DNA from: an uncultured Bacilli bacterium | Lineage (GTDB): Bacteria > Bacillota_I > Bacilli_A > RF39 > UBA660 | Direction of reading: 5' to 3' | Assembly: GCA_934148845.1 (NCBI GenBank) | Contig: CAKPDH010000004.1 | Location: 62,001 to 126,000, forward strand | DNA length: 64,000 nucleotides | Part shown: piece by piece, positions 44,055 through 52,320 of the stretch | Numbering within the stretch: the stretch's first letter is position 1 | Layout: the number at the start of each line of letters is the position of its first letter | Made by a program: the position numbers and the translations under genes | The notes under the pieces: generated by a model | The model's database searches: none | Told to the model about the DNA's origin: nothing | Seen by the model: only the letters and a program-made list of their open reading frames with translations

Positions 44055-45003
44055 GTGTTACTTAGGAGTTGATATTGGATCTATCTCAACAAAGGGAGTT
44101 ATAATAGACTCAGACTATAATATATTATCATCAAATTATATATGGACTTTAGGTAATCCAATAGAAGCAGTAAAGAAATTGATAAAAACATTAGATATAC
44201 CTAGTGGATTTAAATTGTGCGGTATAGGAACAACAGGTTCAGCACGTAAATTAATAGGTTTAATGCTCGGGGCTAATGTCGTTAAAAATGAAATAATTGC
44301 TCACGCTATTGGAACTTTAAATTTTTATCCAGATTGTCGTACTATACTTGAAATAGGTGGTCAAGATTCTAAAATTATTTTACTTAATAATGGAATAATA
44401 ACTGATTATGCTATGAATACATTATGTGCAGCAGGAACTGGATCATTTTTATCAAGTCAAGCTAAAAGAATAGGTATATCAATTTCTGATTTTGGTTCTT
44501 TAGCGCTTAAAAGTAAAAATCCTGTAAAAATAGCTGCAAGATGTACTGTATTTGCAGAATCAGATTTAATCCATAAAGCTCAACTTGGATATAAAAGGGA
44601 AGATATAGTAGCGGGTCTATGTAAGAGTGTTGTTTTAAATTACTTAAATAATGTAGGTAAAGGTAAAAAGATACTTGAACCTATAGTATTTCAAGGCGGA
44701 GTAAGTAAGAATGAAGGTGTTGTTAAGTACTTTAATGAGGTATTGAATACAAATGTAATAGTTGATTTAAATAGTCATTTAATGGGCGCTATTGGAATAG
44801 CAATATTATCAAGCAAAGCTAAGTGCAGTAAGGAGTATGATTTAAATATAAAAGACATTAAGTTTGAAACTAAAGGATCTGAATGCTTTGGATGCTCTAA
44901 TAACTGTGAAATAATTAGAATATATAAAGATAATAAACTAATTGATTTATTTGGTAATAAATGTGAAAAAGGAAGTAAAATAAAAGAAAAATCATTTAAT
45001 TAA
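44047..45003 (+). CDS. CoA-dehydratase activator ATPase (HgdC/BadF-BcrA family)
   Basis: 318 residues; homodimeric ASKHA ATPase that uses ATP to lower the potential of a bridging [4Fe-4S] cluster. GVDIGSISTKGVIID, GIGTTGSARKLIG, LEIGGQDSKII, CAAGTGSFL and AARCTVFAESD are the diagnostic motifs; the Cys in the last two bind the shared cluster. A C-terminal extension carries extra Cys (SECFGCSNNCEI, GNKCEKG), possibly another cluster site. Last gene of the three-gene operon. Its 3' end overlaps the convergent tmcAL by 12 bases. Confidence 0.92.
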   Translation: MNKCYLGVDIGSISTKGVIIDSDYNILSSNYIWTLGNPIEAVKKLIKTLDIPSGFKLCGIGTTGSARKLIGLMLGANVVKNEIIAHAIGTLNFYPDCRTILEIGGQDSKIILLNNGIITDYAMNTLCAAGTGSFLSSQAKRIGISISDFGSLALKSKNPVKIAARCTVFAESDLIHKAQLGYKREDIVAGLCKSVVLNYLNNVGKGKKILEPIVFQGGVSKNEGVVKYFNEVLNTNVIVDLNSHLMGAIGIAILSSKAKCSKEYDLNIKDIKFETKGSECFGCSNNCEIIRIYKDNKLIDLFGNKCEKGSKIKEKSFN

Positions 45004-46113
45004 TGGTTTTTCTTTATATTCCTTTTCTATAAATTCGATTTTATTTTTTATTTTTTTATTTAATGATAATATTTTTGTTATCTCTAAATCTTTTTTCATA
45101 TATTTATTATTATAATTAGTAAGCAATTTAATACTTACTTCTTTTTTTAACTTATTAAGTAAAATTCTTCCTTTGCTTGTAAAGCCTAATATTCTAATAT
45201 ATTCTAATTTTTGATTACAATCTTCTTTAGTTATAGATAATAATATAAATAAAAGAACTCTTTTAAGTCTATTATAAGTATATCTTTTAGTTTTGATATT
45301 ACTTAATAATTCATCAAGATCATTTGATACTAGTATATATTTTAATAATCTATTTTTAATATCAGTATTAACACCATTATAAATAGTTAAATCACTAGAT
45401 AGTATTTTATATTTAATAAGATCAAAATAATCATTTAAAAAAATAACGTTATCTAAGTATTTATAAGAATACGCCGGTACATATTCTTTAATATCTTTTT
45501 TATTTAAAATTAACTCTCTTATGCTAGTAGCGCTCGTAATAATTCCTTCGATTTCCTTAGAATTATAATTAGAATCTCTTTTAATGGAGATAGCTTCAAT
45601 ATTATATTTATTTTTAATTATTTCTTTTATATAACACAGTCCCAGTATATCGTTTGGATTTTTAATAGTAGTATTGCAGAGCTTTTTAAATGCTTTACTG
45701 AGTGCGGTTGGATAATTTATTCCAAGTTTAGTATATTCTTTTACTAGACTATTATATTCTTTACTTAAAGAAATATTTGCAAGTTTATATAAAGTATCTA
45801 TATCATTAGTTTCACTTCCAAAAACTATTTTATCACACTTTAATTCATTTAGTATATTAATAGCTCCTTTTGCAAAAAAGTCTGCACTTTGTATATATTT
45901 AAAAGGAAGTTCAACAACTAAATCAACCCCATAAAAAAGCGCTATATCAGCTTTTTTAAATTTATCTATTAAACTTAGATCTCCTCTTTCAGTAATCCAT
46001 CCTGATAATACTAAGATTATATTTGAATTAGGGTACATTTCTTTTACTTTATTTATATGATATAAGTGTCCATAATGAAATGGATTATATTCACAAATAA
46101 TTCCTATATTCAT
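44992..46113 (-). CDS. tmcAL: tRNA(Met) cytidine acetate ligase
   Basis: 373 residues (former DUF795/YlbM). Makes N4-acetylcytidine at the wobble base of elongator tRNA-Met from acetate and ATP. The N-terminal GIICEYNPFHYGHLYHI nucleotidyltransferase motif, SGWITERGD (the family has SGNFxQRGE), VDLVVELPF and GSETND are clear. ITSATSIREL matches the ISATxIR motif. The binding site is GGTGAT. Convergent overlap with the activator gene leaves no room for an intergenic terminator. Confidence 0.93.
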   Translation of the reverse strand: MNIGIICEYNPFHYGHLYHINKVKEMYPNSNIILVLSGWITERGDLSLIDKFKKADIALFYGVDLVVELPFKYIQSADFFAKGAINILNELKCDKIVFGSETNDIDTLYKLANISLSKEYNSLVKEYTKLGINYPTALSKAFKKLCNTTIKNPNDILGLCYIKEIIKNKYNIEAISIKRDSNYNSKEIEGIITSATSIRELILNKKDIKEYVPAYSYKYLDNVIFLNDYFDLIKYKILSSDLTIYNGVNTDIKNRLLKYILVSNDLDELLSNIKTKRYTYNRLKRVLLFILLSITKEDCNQKLEYIRILGFTSKGRILLNKLKKEVSIKLLTNYNNKYMKKDLEITKILSLNKKIKNKIEFIEKEYKEKPLIK

Positions 46114-46227
46114 AAAATCACCACAAATAATATATCATAATTTATAATATAAATACACAAAATTTTCAAATATTCGACAAAAAAACCTCATATTAATATA
46201 ATATAATTTATCTTGGAAGGTGATATT

Positions 46228-46461
46228 ATGAATATAAAAATAATTGGATATAATTGTAGTAATGGAATGAAGTTAAAGAAAAATATAGATAAAATATCTA
46301 AGGAACACAAAATTAATTTGGAACTTTTAGATGGAGATGCTTATTTAAATAAGTATAATATAAAAAATATACCGGGACTTATAATTAATGATAAGAAAGT
46401 AAGTGAAGGTAAGGTTTTAAACGATAGAGAAATTGTTAGAATGATAAACGTTTTAAGTTAA
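46228..46461 (+). CDS. Small thioredoxin-like protein with a single active-site Cys
   Basis: 77 residues from the ATG at 46228. IKIIGYNCSNGMKLKKNI resembles the redox-active thioredoxin_3 proteins (GxGCxxCxxL), and the middle IKNIPGLIINDKKVSEGKV supplies the cis-Pro and beta strands. The second Cys is Gly, so it is at best monothiol. Binding site GGAAGGTGAT. A single gene between tmcAL and the DUF177 operon. Role unknown. Confidence 0.65.
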   Translation: MNIKIIGYNCSNGMKLKKNIDKISKEHKINLELLDGDAYLNKYNIKNIPGLIINDKKVSEGKVLNDREIVRMINVLS

Positions 46462-46467
46462 AAGGTC

Positions 46468-46496
46468 TTGATTTTTTAGAGTTTTGAATATATAAT
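46468..46496 (+). promoter_or_regulatory. Promoter of DUF177-rpmF
   Basis: TTGATT (46468-46473), 17-bp spacer, TATAAT (46491-46496). Confidence 0.55.
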
Positions 46497-46522
46497 GGTA
46501 GAGTCAAGAGGAAGGTGTTTAT

Positions 46523-47023
46523 ATGCATTATGATTTAACAAGATTGAATAATAATATAGATAGTTCTATTTACGTTGATCAAGTTTATTCATTTAAAAAG
46601 GAAGAACTAAGTAATACAGATATATTAAAATTAGATAATGTTAAAATAAACGGTGAAATATTTAGAAATAGTTTAGGAAACATAGAACTTAATTTAGATG
46701 TTTCTGGTATTATGGTTTTACCATGTGCTATAACACTTAAACCTGTGGATTATCCTTTTTCGATTAATATAAGTGGTGAACTTCAAGAATTAATGGAAAA
46801 TATAGTAGAAAATTCCACAAATTTTCAAAATACTATTGATATTTTGCCAATAATATGGGAGAATATATTGATGGAAGTTCCAATGCGAGTTGTTAGTCCT
46901 GAACTAAAAGATAAAGATATTAATTTGTCTGGTGATGGTTGGAAATTTACAACAGAGGATGAGGAATGCAATAGTCCATTAAGCGGACTTATTGATTATT
47001 TAGATGATAGTGAGGTGAAATAA
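46523..47023 (+). CDS. DUF177 (YceD) protein
   Basis: 166 residues. The conserved central part (LDVSGIMVLPCAITLKPVDYPF) matches YceD/DUF177, though one of the usual two Cys pairs is reduced to a single Cys. The gene abuts rpmF with no gap, the near-universal arrangement. Members are implicated in 23S rRNA or 50S assembly; that is family knowledge, not shown here. Confidence 0.85.
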   Translation: MHYDLTRLNNNIDSSIYVDQVYSFKKEELSNTDILKLDNVKINGEIFRNSLGNIELNLDVSGIMVLPCAITLKPVDYPFSINISGELQELMENIVENSTNFQNTIDILPIIWENILMEVPMRVVSPELKDKDINLSGDGWKFTTEDEECNSPLSGLIDYLDDSEVK

Positions 47024-47206
47024 ATGGCTGTACCATTTAGAAAAGTAAGTAATACTAGAGGTAGAAAAAGAAGAACACATTATAAAATAGAAGAAAATGC
47101 AACAGTAAAATGCCCAAAATGTGGTGCTACAGTAAGACCACATAGAGTATGCTTAGCTTGCGGAACTTATAAAGGTAAAGAAGTAGTAAAAAAAGAAGAA
47201 AAATAG
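47024..47206 (+). CDS. rpmF: Ribosomal protein L32
   Basis: 60 residues. MAVPFRKVSNTRGRKRRTHY is the standard start. A zinc ribbon (CPKCGATVRPHRVCLACG) is complete with four Cys, so this is the zinc-containing form and not the zinc-free paralog used under starvation. The stop of DUF177 is immediately followed by its ATG. A hairpin with T-rich tail follows. Confidence 0.97.
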   Translation: MAVPFRKVSNTRGRKRRTHYKIEENATVKCPKCGATVRPHRVCLACGTYKGKEVVKKEEK

Positions 47207-47231
47207 ATAGAATGTTCTATCTTTTCTTTTT
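47205..47231 (+). terminator. Terminator after rpmF
   Basis: GATAGAA with TTCTATC, 2-nt loop, followed by TTTTCTTTT. Confidence 0.75.
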
Positions 47232-47236
47232 AGCTA

Positions 47237-47266
47237 TTTACAATTTAATAAATATTATGTTATAAT
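47237..47266 (+). promoter_or_regulatory. Promoter of the tyrosine T-box operon
   Basis: TTTACA (47237-47242), 18-bp spacer, TATAAT (47261-47266). Confidence 0.55.
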
Positions 47267-47271
47267 CTATT

Positions 47272-47456
47272 TAATTGAAACAGATTTAGTAGTTATTTTA
47301 TTGGTAATAAGAAATTTAGTGGGTGATGTAAACTAAACAAGATAAAATAATGAATTACCTTTCAAATCGTTTAAACACGTTATAGTTAAGAGATCATAGT
47401 ATTATGAAGTAGGGTGGTACCGCCATAAAGGCCCCTATATTTATAATACTTTTTTA
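47272..47456 (+). ncRNA. T-box leader (tyrosine specifier) of the HAD-deoC-tyrS operon
   Basis: T-box core AGGGTGGTACCGCC at 47411-47424. Candidate specifier TAC (Tyr) at 47356-47358, at the same offset from GAA as in the valS leader. The terminator pairs AGTATTAT (about 47397) with ATAATACT (about 47443) before a T run. The first downstream genes are a HAD phosphatase and deoC; tyrS is third, which explains the Tyr specificity. Confidence 0.9.
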
Positions 47457-47472
47457 TATATTGGAGGAATTT

Positions 47473-48099
47473 ATGATCAAGAAAATTATATTTGATATAG
47501 ATGATACATTAATTATGTTTCCTAAAAAAGAATATATGGATGGTTGTAATAAATTAATAAAAAAGTATAATCTTAATACTACTGCTATTAAATTATATAA
47601 TTCTATAGATAAATATGACTCTTGTGGTATTTATAAATATTATAATATATTTGATATGGTAAGTTACATAGAAGAAGATTTAAAAGTAAAATTAAATCAA
47701 AATTTTATAGATGATTTTTTTGATATGTATAATGATCTTTTAGGTTATATTGATTTAGATATTTGTGATACACTTAATTATTTAAAAAGTAAATATACAC
47801 TTGTTATATATTCAAATTGGTTTACTTCAAGCCAAATAGCTAGATTAAGAAAAGCTGGTATATATAAATATTTTGATTATGTATATTGTGCAGATAAAGT
47901 ACCTAAGAAACCAAATAAGGAAGGATATTTAGAGGTAATGGGTGATTTTAAAGCATCTGAGTGTGTGTTTATAGGTGATAACATTAAGTTTGATATAGAA
48001 ATGCCTAAAAGTCTTGGTATTGATGTTTATTATATAGGAAGTAATGATTGCAATTATCCTAAAATAAGTAAAATAAGTGATTTAAGGAGGATGTTATAA
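47473..48099 (+). CDS. HAD-superfamily hydrolase
   Basis: 208 residues from the ATG at 47473 after TTGGAGGAA. Motif I FDIDDTLI has both catalytic Asp; motif II is YSNW; motif III K in VPKKPNKEGY; motif IV GDNIKFDIEMP. It is a small-molecule phosphatase of the HAD-IA type with an alpha-helical cap. The substrate is unknown; the deoC neighbour makes a sugar phosphate or nucleotide plausible. It overlaps deoC by one base (TAATG). Confidence 0.88.
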   Translation: MIKKIIFDIDDTLIMFPKKEYMDGCNKLIKKYNLNTTAIKLYNSIDKYDSCGIYKYYNIFDMVSYIEEDLKVKLNQNFIDDFFDMYNDLLGYIDLDICDTLNYLKSKYTLVIYSNWFTSSQIARLRKAGIYKYFDYVYCADKVPKKPNKEGYLEVMGDFKASECVFIGDNIKFDIEMPKSLGIDVYYIGSNDCNYPKISKISDLRRML

Positions 48100-48770
48100 T
48101 GGAATTAAATAAATATATAGATCATACAAATTTATCAAATACTGCTACTATTTATGATATAGAGAAACTTTGTAATGAGGCAATTAAATATAAGTTTGCA
48201 AGTGTTTGTGTAAGTCCATATTATGTTACACTCGCACATAATTTACTTAAAGATACAAGTGTTAGTGTATCTACTACTGTTGGATTTCCAACAGGTATGA
48301 GTACGACAAGTACAAAGGCTTTTGAAGCTATAAATGCAATAGAATCGGGTGCGGATGAAATCGAAATGGTTATTAATATAGCTGCACTTAAAAATAAAGA
48401 TTATGATTATGTATTAGATGAAATAGAAGAAATTAGAGATTCTATAGATGGGCATGTATTAAAGGTAATTATAGAAACTTGCTTGCTTACAGAAGAAGAG
48501 ATAATTAAAATGACAGAAATATGTAATAAAGCTTTTGTTAATTTTATAAAGACAAGTACTGGTATGAGTAAGTATGGCGCAAAGTTAAGTGATGTTTCAT
48601 TAATTAATGAACATAAAAGTGATTTATTAGAAATCAAAGCAAGTGGTGGGATAAAAACTTTTAGTGACGCTAATAAATTTATTTTAGCTGGTGCAACTAG
48701 AATAGGTACAAGTTCTGGTGTATCAATTATGAATGATCAATGTGATCATGATTGTTGTGGGGAGGATTAA
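48099..48770 (+). CDS. deoC: Deoxyribose-phosphate aldolase
   Basis: 223 residues. Cleaves 2-deoxyribose-5-phosphate to acetaldehyde and glyceraldehyde-3-phosphate. IDHTNLSNTAT, SVCVSPYYV, TTVGFPTG, and the Schiff-base Lys segment FIKTSTGMSKYGA are conserved, followed by IKASGGIKT. A short Cys/His-rich tail (NDQCDHDCCGED) is an unusual addition. Starts within the HAD stop (TAATG) after AAGGAGG. No nucleoside phosphorylase gene is nearby. Confidence 0.96.
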   Translation: MELNKYIDHTNLSNTATIYDIEKLCNEAIKYKFASVCVSPYYVTLAHNLLKDTSVSVSTTVGFPTGMSTTSTKAFEAINAIESGADEIEMVINIAALKNKDYDYVLDEIEEIRDSIDGHVLKVIIETCLLTEEEIIKMTEICNKAFVNFIKTSTGMSKYGAKLSDVSLINEHKSDLLEIKASGGIKTFSDANKFILAGATRIGTSSGVSIMNDQCDHDCCGED

Positions 48771-48772
48771 AA

Positions 48773-50002
48773 ATGACATTATTTGAGGATTTAAAATGGA
48801 GAGGACTTATAAAAGATATTAGTAGTCCTGAATTAGAAAAAAAATTAAATGAGGAAAAATTGACTTTTTATATTGGAACAGATCCAACTGCAGATTCAAT
48901 GCATATTGGACATTTTTCAAGCTTTTTAATAGCTACTAGACTTGCTCGTTATGGACATAAGCCAATATTATTAATAGGTGGAGCAACAGGATTAATAGGA
49001 GATCCAAAGCCATCTAAAGAGCGTCAAATGATAACTAAGGAGGCTGTTAATCATAATGTACTTGGCCTAACTAAACAAGCAAAAGAAATATTTGGTTTTG
49101 AAGTTGTAAATAATTATGATTGGACTAAAGATATTAATATACTTGATTTTTTAAGAGATTATGGTAAATATATAAATGTAAATTATATGCTTGATAAAGA
49201 TATAATAAGTAGAAGACTAGATTCAGGTATTACATTCTGTGAGTTTGCTTATACTTTGCTTCAAGGTATGGACTTTGTACATTTATATGACTCTAAGGGA
49301 GTAACTCTTCAAGTAGCAGGTTCTGATCAATGGGGAAATATTACAACAGGAATAGAAATTGCACGTAAAAAAAATAATATAGAATTATATGGTATGACAA
49401 TGCCTTTAGTATTAGATGCTAATGGTGTTAAGTTTGGAAAAACTGAAGGAAACGCTTTATGGCTTGATAAAAATAAAACATCTAGTTATGAATTATATCA
49501 ATACTTAATAAATACAAGTGATGTATGCGTAATTGATTATCTTAAAAAATTAACTTTCTTAACAAAAGAAGAAATTGAAGAAATAGAAAAAGAACATAAT
49601 CTTGCTAAAGAGAAGAGATTAGCTCAAAAAGTTCTTGCTAGAGAAGTCATTACATTTTTACACGGAGAAGAAGAATTTAATCATGCAACTATTATGAGTG
49701 AAGCATTATTTAGTGGTAATATTAAGGGATTGACTTCTGATGAAATAGAATTATGCTTTAAAGGCGTTCCTACATTTAATATTGATAATTCTTTAAATTT
49801 ATTGGATGTTTTAGTAGATAATAAAATAGCATCTTCAAAAAGAGAAGCAAGAGAATTTATAAGTGGTAATGCTATAAGTGTTAATGGTGCAGTTATAACT
49901 TCACAAGATTATGTAATAAATAAGGATATTGCTATTGATAATAAAGTTGTAGTCATAAGAAGAGGAAAGAAAAAATACTATTTAGGATTGATAAACTATT
50001 AA
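48773..50002 (+). CDS. tyrS: Tyrosyl-tRNA synthetase
   Basis: 409 residues from the ATG at 48773, which follows GGGGAGG. FYIGTDPTADSMHIGH contains the HIGH motif; the second motif, normally KMSKS, reads KFGKTEGNALW, as in the Bacillus-type TyrRS (KFGKT). The tyrosine pocket GSDQWGNI and the C-terminal S4 RNA-binding domain (SSKREAREFISGNAISVNG) are complete. It is third in the operon after a HAD gene and deoC, and the upstream T-box specifies Tyr. Confidence 0.96.
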   Translation: MTLFEDLKWRGLIKDISSPELEKKLNEEKLTFYIGTDPTADSMHIGHFSSFLIATRLARYGHKPILLIGGATGLIGDPKPSKERQMITKEAVNHNVLGLTKQAKEIFGFEVVNNYDWTKDINILDFLRDYGKYINVNYMLDKDIISRRLDSGITFCEFAYTLLQGMDFVHLYDSKGVTLQVAGSDQWGNITTGIEIARKKNNIELYGMTMPLVLDANGVKFGKTEGNALWLDKNKTSSYELYQYLINTSDVCVIDYLKKLTFLTKEEIEEIEKEHNLAKEKRLAQKVLAREVITFLHGEEEFNHATIMSEALFSGNIKGLTSDEIELCFKGVPTFNIDNSLNLLDVLVDNKIASSKREAREFISGNAISVNGAVITSQDYVINKDIAIDNKVVVIRRGKKKYYLGLINY

Positions 50003-50063
50003 AATGTAAATTTGACATAAATTCAATAATGTGGTAGCATATTGCCTGAATTTAGGGGGATGT

Positions 50064-50780
50064 ATGAATAAAAAGGATATAGTAGAAGAAAAATATTTAT
50101 ATGAATATATAAAAGAAATGCTTTATAGTGCTGTTATAAGTGAAAGTAATTTGAATCCAAATTCTTACTATCACCATAATACAAACTATAAAAGTTTATT
50201 AGAAATATTAAAGTACGGTATTTTATCTAAGAGAAATTATGCTAAGTTAATAAAAAATAGAGATCTTACAGAAAAAGAAGAGTACTTATATTCTGATGAA
50301 AGTTATGTTAATGGTGCGGATTATATATCTTTATCTAAAATGGGGCTTAGTGATTTATATAGAGATGAAGAAGAATATGATGCATATACACCACATACTA
50401 CTGATTTATTAATTGATCCAAATATTAAGGCAGATAGAAGAACTACAAATTATGGAAATGAGTTTTTAGCTTTAGATGGAATAATACCTATTTCTAGTAT
50501 TAAGTCTATAGATTTAAGATTAATTAAATATGCTTATTTAGTATCAAAAAATAATAGAGATTATATATTAAAAAACATAAGAAATACTAATTATGCATAC
50601 TTAGCTTTGGATAAAAATATATTAGATGTTTTAGAGTATTATAATTCTATAATTGATACTTGTAATTTTATGTTAGATAATAATATAAATATAAAGATAA
50701 GAGAAGTAAGTGATAATAAAAAAATTATACTTGATCCTACATTAATTAGAAAAAATAAAAAAATAGAGTTAAAAAAATAG
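50064..50780 (+). CDS. Unknown protein, possibly ADP-ribosyltransferase-like
   Basis: 238 residues from the ATG at 50064 after TAGGGGG. No signal or membrane segment. The first third (YYHHNTNYKSLLEILKYGIL) resembles the H-x-T...IL-x-x-GI start of ART-fold proteins such as DarT and Tpt1. ADYISLSKMGL fits the middle S strand, and NEFLALDGIIPISSIKSI resembles the E...I-P-x-x-I end. I see these by eye only; the catalytic triad is not certain. Could equally be an unknown fold. Single gene with its own terminator. Confidence 0.5.
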   Translation: MNKKDIVEEKYLYEYIKEMLYSAVISESNLNPNSYYHHNTNYKSLLEILKYGILSKRNYAKLIKNRDLTEKEEYLYSDESYVNGADYISLSKMGLSDLYRDEEEYDAYTPHTTDLLIDPNIKADRRTTNYGNEFLALDGIIPISSIKSIDLRLIKYAYLVSKNNRDYILKNIRNTNYAYLALDKNILDVLEYYNSIIDTCNFMLDNNINIKIREVSDNKKIILDPTLIRKNKKIELKK

Positions 50781-50812
50781 ATAGATTAAATAAAATATCT
50801 ATCTTTTTTTTA
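50772..50812 (+). terminator. Terminator before the Tad operon
   Basis: ATAGATA with TATCTAT around a 12-nt loop, then T8. Confidence 0.65.
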
Positions 50813-50853
50813 TGTAATTTGATATAATTAGTATTGATGATAGAGTGTGAGAT

Positions 50854-51189
50854 ATGAAGAATAATAAAGGACAAGCACTTATTGAGTTTATATTTATATT
50901 ACCACTTTTAATAGTAATAATAACGGTAATAATTGATTTTTTAGGGATTATGTCTTTAAAGTATTCACTTCAAAATGATTTAGAGAATGTTTATATAATG
51001 TATAAAGATGGTGATACTTCTAAGATAAATAATTATATAAGTGCAAATAATATTAATATTAATTATAAAATAGAAGATGAATTTACTAAAATAGAATTAA
51101 GTAAAAAAGCTAAGCTTACTTCTTTTATACTTAAAGGTATTATGAATGATTATTATATCAAGGTAGATAGGACGATAATAAATGAATAA
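50854..51189 (+). CDS. TadE-like minor pilin
   Basis: 111 residues. MKNNKG/QALIEFIFILPLLIV is the TadE-type prepilin start with Glu at +5 after the likely cleavage site. The rest is a short polar domain. First gene of the Tad operon; it overlaps the next by 8 bases. No major Flp pilin gene is nearby, so this or a remote gene would supply the fibre. Confidence 0.82.
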   Translation: MKNNKGQALIEFIFILPLLIVIITVIIDFLGIMSLKYSLQNDLENVYIMYKDGDTSKINNYISANNININYKIEDEFTKIELSKKAKLTSFILKGIMNDYYIKVDRTIINE

Positions 51190-51547
51190 TAAGGGACAGG
51201 TTTTGGTTATATTTGTAATTCTTCTTCCTATAGTATTTTTTATATTAATGTTTTCTATAAATATAGGAATTTCTTATATGGATAAGAAAGATACGAGTGA
51301 TGTTATATATATGGCGGTTTCTTATTATTTAGATAATATAACAGACACTGATGCACTTATAAATAGTAAAAAAATTATAAATAAAAATATTAAAGATATA
51401 GAAAAAATAATAATAGACGAAAATAGTGATTATATAAAAATTACTGTTTTAAAGAAGTCTAAAGCATTAGATAGTCTTATAAATAATAAATTTATTGAAG
51501 TATCTTATACAGGCTTTAAGAATAGTAAAAAGATAATAAAAGGGTGA
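51182..51547 (+). CDS. TadE/TadG-like pseudopilin
   Basis: 121 residues. MNNKG/QVLVIFVILLPIVFF has the same leader as the previous gene but Ile replaces Glu at +5. A single membrane helix is followed by a charged domain. It overlaps the upstream gene by 8 bases and is 4 bases from the ATPase gene. Related to TadE/G by position and leader; sequence alone is less distinctive. Confidence 0.72.
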   Translation: MNNKGQVLVIFVILLPIVFFILMFSINIGISYMDKKDTSDVIYMAVSYYLDNITDTDALINSKKIINKNIKDIEKIIIDENSDYIKITVLKKSKALDSLINNKFIEVSYTGFKNSKKIIKG

Positions 51548-51551
51548 TATT

Positions 51552-52319
51552 ATGGCACTAAATAAAGCAAAAATTATTACTGTTACATCAGTAAAAGGTG
51601 GAGTTGGAAAGACTACAACTGTATTAAATTTGGCAGGTGTATATTCAAATTTAGGTAATAAAGTATTATTAATTGACTTAGATATATATTCTGGTGATAT
51701 AGCGGCAATTTTAAACTTAAAATATCAACGCGATATATATAATATGTATGAAGATTTAGAAAATAAAAAATTTGATTCGTTTGAAAATTATATTTCTAAA
51801 TATAATTCAAATATAGATATATTACCAGCTCCAAAAGATCCAAGATATGGAAGAAGAATTAATAGTAATGTATTAAATACTATATTTTATAAGACTGTAA
51901 TGAAGTATGATGTAATTTTAATAGATACAAATCATATTTTAACTGATATAAATTTGTTCGCACTAGATAGTAGTGATCAAATTTTATATGTAATAAATAA
52001 TGATTCAATGAATTTAAAAAATATGAAAAATATGGTAGCAATCTTAAGTAATATGAATAAAAAAAATTACAAGATTGTATTAAATGAAAGTACTTGTAAA
52101 GGTAAAAATTATTATAATAAATATGATATAAAAAATATAATTAATAAAAATGTAAATTATATAATACCAGATAGTTTTTATTTAAAAGATATAGATAAAT
52201 ATATAGTTAATGGTGAAATTTTAATATTAGATAATTATATTTATAAGAAACATAAAAAAACTATGAAAATATTTAATTTAATGGCTAATGATTTAATAAA
52301 AGAAGAAAAAGGTGAATAA
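51552..52319 (+). CDS. TadZ/CpaE-like ParA-type ATPase
   Basis: 255 residues. The deviant Walker A SVKGGVGKTTT, Walker A' LIDLDIYSGDIA and Walker B VILIDT identify the MinD/ParA family; the Tad context makes it TadZ/CpaE, which places the apparatus in the cell. The usual N-terminal receiver-like domain is absent, so this is a short form. Starts 4 bases after the previous gene with AGGGTGAT and ends one base before tadA. Confidence 0.85.
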   Translation: MALNKAKIITVTSVKGGVGKTTTVLNLAGVYSNLGNKVLLIDLDIYSGDIAAILNLKYQRDIYNMYEDLENKKFDSFENYISKYNSNIDILPAPKDPRYGRRINSNVLNTIFYKTVMKYDVILIDTNHILTDINLFALDSSDQILYVINNDSMNLKNMKNMVAILSNMNKKNYKIVLNESTCKGKNYYNKYDIKNIINKNVNYIIPDSFYLKDIDKYIVNGEILILDNYIYKKHKKTMKIFNLMANDLIKEEKGE

Positions 52320-52320
52320 T

